Shown: positions 62,081 to 64,000 of the stretch, piece by piece
How positions within the stretch are numbered: position 1 is the first letter of the stretch
How the letters are laid out: each line of letters starts with the position of its first letter
Assembly (NCBI GenBank): GCA_965279005.1
Contig: CBDIHK010000018.1
Coordinates: forward strand, 57,970 to 121,969
Reading direction: 5' to 3'
DNA length: 64,000 bases
Source of the DNA: Planctobacterium sp965279005
Lineage (GTDB): Bacteria > Pseudomonadota > Gammaproteobacteria > Enterobacterales > Alteromonadaceae
Notes under the pieces: model-generated
Told to the model about the DNA's origin: nothing
Database searches by the model: none
Seen by the model: only the letters and a program-made list of their open reading frames with translations
Position numbers and translations under genes: made by a program

Positions 62081-62107
62081 AAAGCCCCTGCCAAGTGCGG
62101 GGGCTTT
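62081..62107. terminator. Bidirectional terminator between the membrane pair and pepF
   Basis: AAAGCCCC, an eleven-base loop, GGGGCTTT with A and T runs on both sides. Serves the convergent genes. Confidence 0.8.
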
Positions 62108-62135
62108 GCTGTTTACAGTATTGCTAATAACGCGA

Positions 62136-64000
62136 TTAGAAAACCATATCACCGCGTTTGTCTAGGATGGCCTCAATTTCATCCATTACGGCGTCCATAC
62201 GGTCGATAACTGCGTTGTATGGGGCTGCGGTGGTCATATCCAGGCCTGCGTTCTTGAGGATTTCAACCGGGTAGTCGTTGCCACCAGCTTTTAGGAAATC
62301 CAGGTAGACGTCACGTGCATCGTCACCACCTGTTTTCATTTGGTCGACGAAGTACGCTGCGCCTGCAATTGAAGTCGCATACTGGTATACATAGAAGTTG
62401 TAGTAGAAGTGGGGGATGTAGGCCCATTCAATCATTTCCCGTTCGGTGATATTCATTACGCCTTGCTCGTGGCCATGGTAGCGCTTGAGGATTTCACCAT
62501 ATATTTCGGTCATCCTAGAACCTGTTAACGGTTTGCCTTGCTCGACTTCTTCATGGATGGCGAGCTCAAATTCCGAGAACATGACTTGGCGGAAGAAGGT
62601 GCCGCGCATTTGCTCCAAGGCATAGCCTAGGTAAAACAACCGCTCGTCCTCGCTCTTGGCTTGTTCCAACTTGTATTCCTGTAACAGGATTTCTTTGGCT
62701 ATCGCGGCAATTTCAGTGGTGAAAATAGAGAAGTTTGACAGCTCATAAGGTTGGTTTTCATTGGTCAATACCTTGTGCATCGCATGGCCCCACTCGTGGG
62801 CATAGGTTGACGCACTATTGTAGTCGTCCTGGTGGTTTAACAAGATAAGCGGGTGTACATCGTAGGCAGAGCCTGACATATATGCACCAGAGCGTTTACC
62901 TGGTTGCGGATACACGTGCATCCAGCGGGCATTGGAGGCCTCGGCAAACTTTTTAGAAAACTCTGGGCCTAGCACCTCGATGGAAGCCAGCATGTCATCA
63001 CGGGTTTTATCAATCGGAAAGGTTAGGTCAGTTTTGACTAGATCTGGATAGATATCATGGTAGCCAATGTCTTCGATACCCAACATACGGGCACGCAATT
63101 TAAAGTAGCGATGTAGTACGCCAATGCGGTCGTTGGTGACTTTAACCAGGGTCCGGTAAACTTCTTGCGGAATATTGTCACCTGACAAGAAATACTCAAG
63201 GGTATTCTCATACTTACGGGCTTTGGCGGTGGCTACGTTAGCCTGTACTTCACCGTTCAAGGTCACGCCAAAAGTACTTTCAAAATCTTTGTACCGACCC
63301 CAAAAAGCGTCGAATACAGCTACGCGGTCTTCACGGTTAGGTGCAGCGCGGTGCAGTGAATAACCCGCATTGGTTAGGTGGGCCTCAGTACCGTCGCTCA
63401 ATGTGATGGTTGGCCATTCAATTTCGGCATTTGCCAACATGTCGCGGGCACCTTGTGAAGCAGATAGGGCAGTGCCCATCAATGACAGTACTTTTTCAGC
63501 TTCAGGCGTAAGCACGTGTTTGCCTTGGCGCAAGGTATCGCGCAAACCTAGGGCATGTTTAGCCAATCCAGGCTCACTTTTAATGAAGCTCTCAATCTTT
63601 TCTTCGCCAAGTGCCACTATTTCTGGTGCCATAAAACTTTGGATAGCGCTGGCGGACTGGAACAATGCCTGGACGCCGCCAACCATTGCCTGGCCTTGCG
63701 GATCGCCTAGGTTGGTATTACGGATATTGGAGGCGTAAGTCCAGACACGCAGGACTTCTTTGTAGAATGCAGACTGTGCATCCAAGGCTTTAAGCAATGT
63801 TTGTGCATTGTCACCAAGCTTTCCGGCATAGGTTTTAAGGCTGTCGACCTCGCCACGCAGGCGGTTGAGTTCCTTTTCCCAATCTTCTTTGGTGGCATAA
63901 AACGGTGTTAAATCCCAGGTGTATTGTTCATCCACAGCCACTGCGTTGGGATCTTGCGCCTGGGCAGGTGCAGCTAAAGCTGCCAGTGTCAAAGCACTGC
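62136..64000 (-). CDS. pepF: Oligoendopeptidase F-like M3 metallopeptidase, exported (5' end outside the window)
   Basis: Open through the right edge; at least 621 residues are visible. The left end of the reading frame, codons at 63998-63950, reads ALTLAALAAPAQAQ, the end of a signal peptide, so the true start lies beyond 64000. The zinc site is AHEWGHAMH, with the third ligand in the ALEQMRGTF region; FSIFTTEIAAIAKEILLQEY and YQYATSIAGAAYF are further M3B landmarks. It cleaves oligopeptides in the periplasm. Most PepF proteins are cytosolic, so the exported form is notable but typical of Alteromonadales. Confidence 0.92.
   Translation of the reverse strand, partial: SALTLAALAAPAQAQDPNAVAVDEQYTWDLTPFYATKEDWEKELNRLRGEVDSLKTYAGKLGDNAQTLLKALDAQSAFYKEVLRVWTYASNIRNTNLGDPQGQAMVGGVQALFQSASAIQSFMAPEIVALGEEKIESFIKSEPGLAKHALGLRDTLRQGKHVLTPEAEKVLSLMGTALSASQGARDMLANAEIEWPTITLSDGTEAHLTNAGYSLHRAAPNREDRVAVFDAFWGRYKDFESTFGVTLNGEVQANVATAKARKYENTLEYFLSGDNIPQEVYRTLVKVTNDRIGVLHRYFKLRARMLGIEDIGYHDIYPDLVKTDLTFPIDKTRDDMLASIEVLGPEFSKKFAEASNARWMHVYPQPGKRSGAYMSGSAYDVHPLILLNHQDDYNSASTYAHEWGHAMHKVLTNENQPYELSNFSIFTTEIAAIAKEILLQEYKLEQAKSEDERLFYLGYALEQMRGTFFRQVMFSEFELAIHEEVEQGKPLTGSRMTEIYGEILKRYHGHEQGVMNITEREMIEWAYIPHFYYNFYVYQYATSIAGAAYFVDQMKTGGDDARDVYLDFLKAGGNDYPVEILKNAGLDMTTAAPYNAVIDRMDAVMDEIEAILDKRGDMVF

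Noticed and set aside
1..64000. tRNA, rRNA or prophage genes
   Set aside because: No cloverleaf with a TTC-containing T-loop, no rRNA segments and no phage structural genes were noticed, although a covariance search was not possible by eye.

Overview
The window reads as a chromosomal segment of a marine gammaproteobacterium, most likely of the Alteromonadales (Alteromonadaceae/Colwelliaceae type). The reasons are the moderate GC content, the TonB receptor + MFS + trehalase + LacI sugar locus, the lipase/DUF4785 pair, the YceH and RlmA proteins, and IS/MITE and integron-cassette debris. This is inference from gene content; there is no rRNA or other species marker in the window.

Layout. 0-3 kb: a minus-strand pair, an Mrr-like nuclease/superfamily II helicase and an unknown gene running off the left edge (defence-like). 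3.5-4.9 kb: IS debris, namely an IstB remnant and a Y1/REP-type transposase gene broken by a 72-bp insert. 5-7.8 kb: a run of small plus-strand cassettes (antitoxin/toxin, exported DUF4259 protein, GNAT acetyltransferase, monooxygenase-like protein) with attC-like repeats, resembling an integron cassette array without an integrase in view. 8.4-19.9 kb: a sigma-54 activator, a peroxiredoxin-like protein, an AttH-like ABC operon with an exported nuclease/phosphatase-family protein, a glycine-zipper lipoprotein, rlmA, yceH and a periplasmic solute-binding protein.

20.1-28.4 kb is the most unusual block: a STAS-like protein, a RyR-domain protein, a TPR/TRAFs-type protein with a class III nucleotide-cyclase domain, a 1497-residue DUF4062-STAND NTPase-WD40 protein with one membrane segment, and a protein ending in seven near-identical 19-residue repeats, closed by a terminator. 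It looks like a nucleotide-signalling or conflict system.

28.6-41.6 kb: exported proteins of unknown function, lysC, a self-operator TetR gene, a sulfotransferase-like protein, an S41 protease, a lipase-DUF4785 operon, a diguanylate cyclase gene split by a 262-bp MITE, a response-regulator remnant and a CDF cation exporter. 41.9-50.2 kb: a REC-GGDEF-EAL protein with decayed receiver and GGDEF sites, then a trehalose locus (trehalase, MFS permease, LacI regulator, TonB receptor) whose three LacI-type operators are visible.

50.3-64 kb: a Na/Pi cotransporter, small unknown genes, a SinR/Cas2-like protein, an AMP/thymidine phosphorylase + PRPP synthase operon, a tandemly duplicated gene for a 52-residue secreted peptide beside an XRE regulator and membrane protein (all three transcription units share the inverted repeat GACAAATNTGTC), an agmatine-deiminase-family enzyme, a split DUF3667-like membrane pair, and an exported oligoendopeptidase F cut by the right edge. 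No tRNA, rRNA or CRISPR array was seen.
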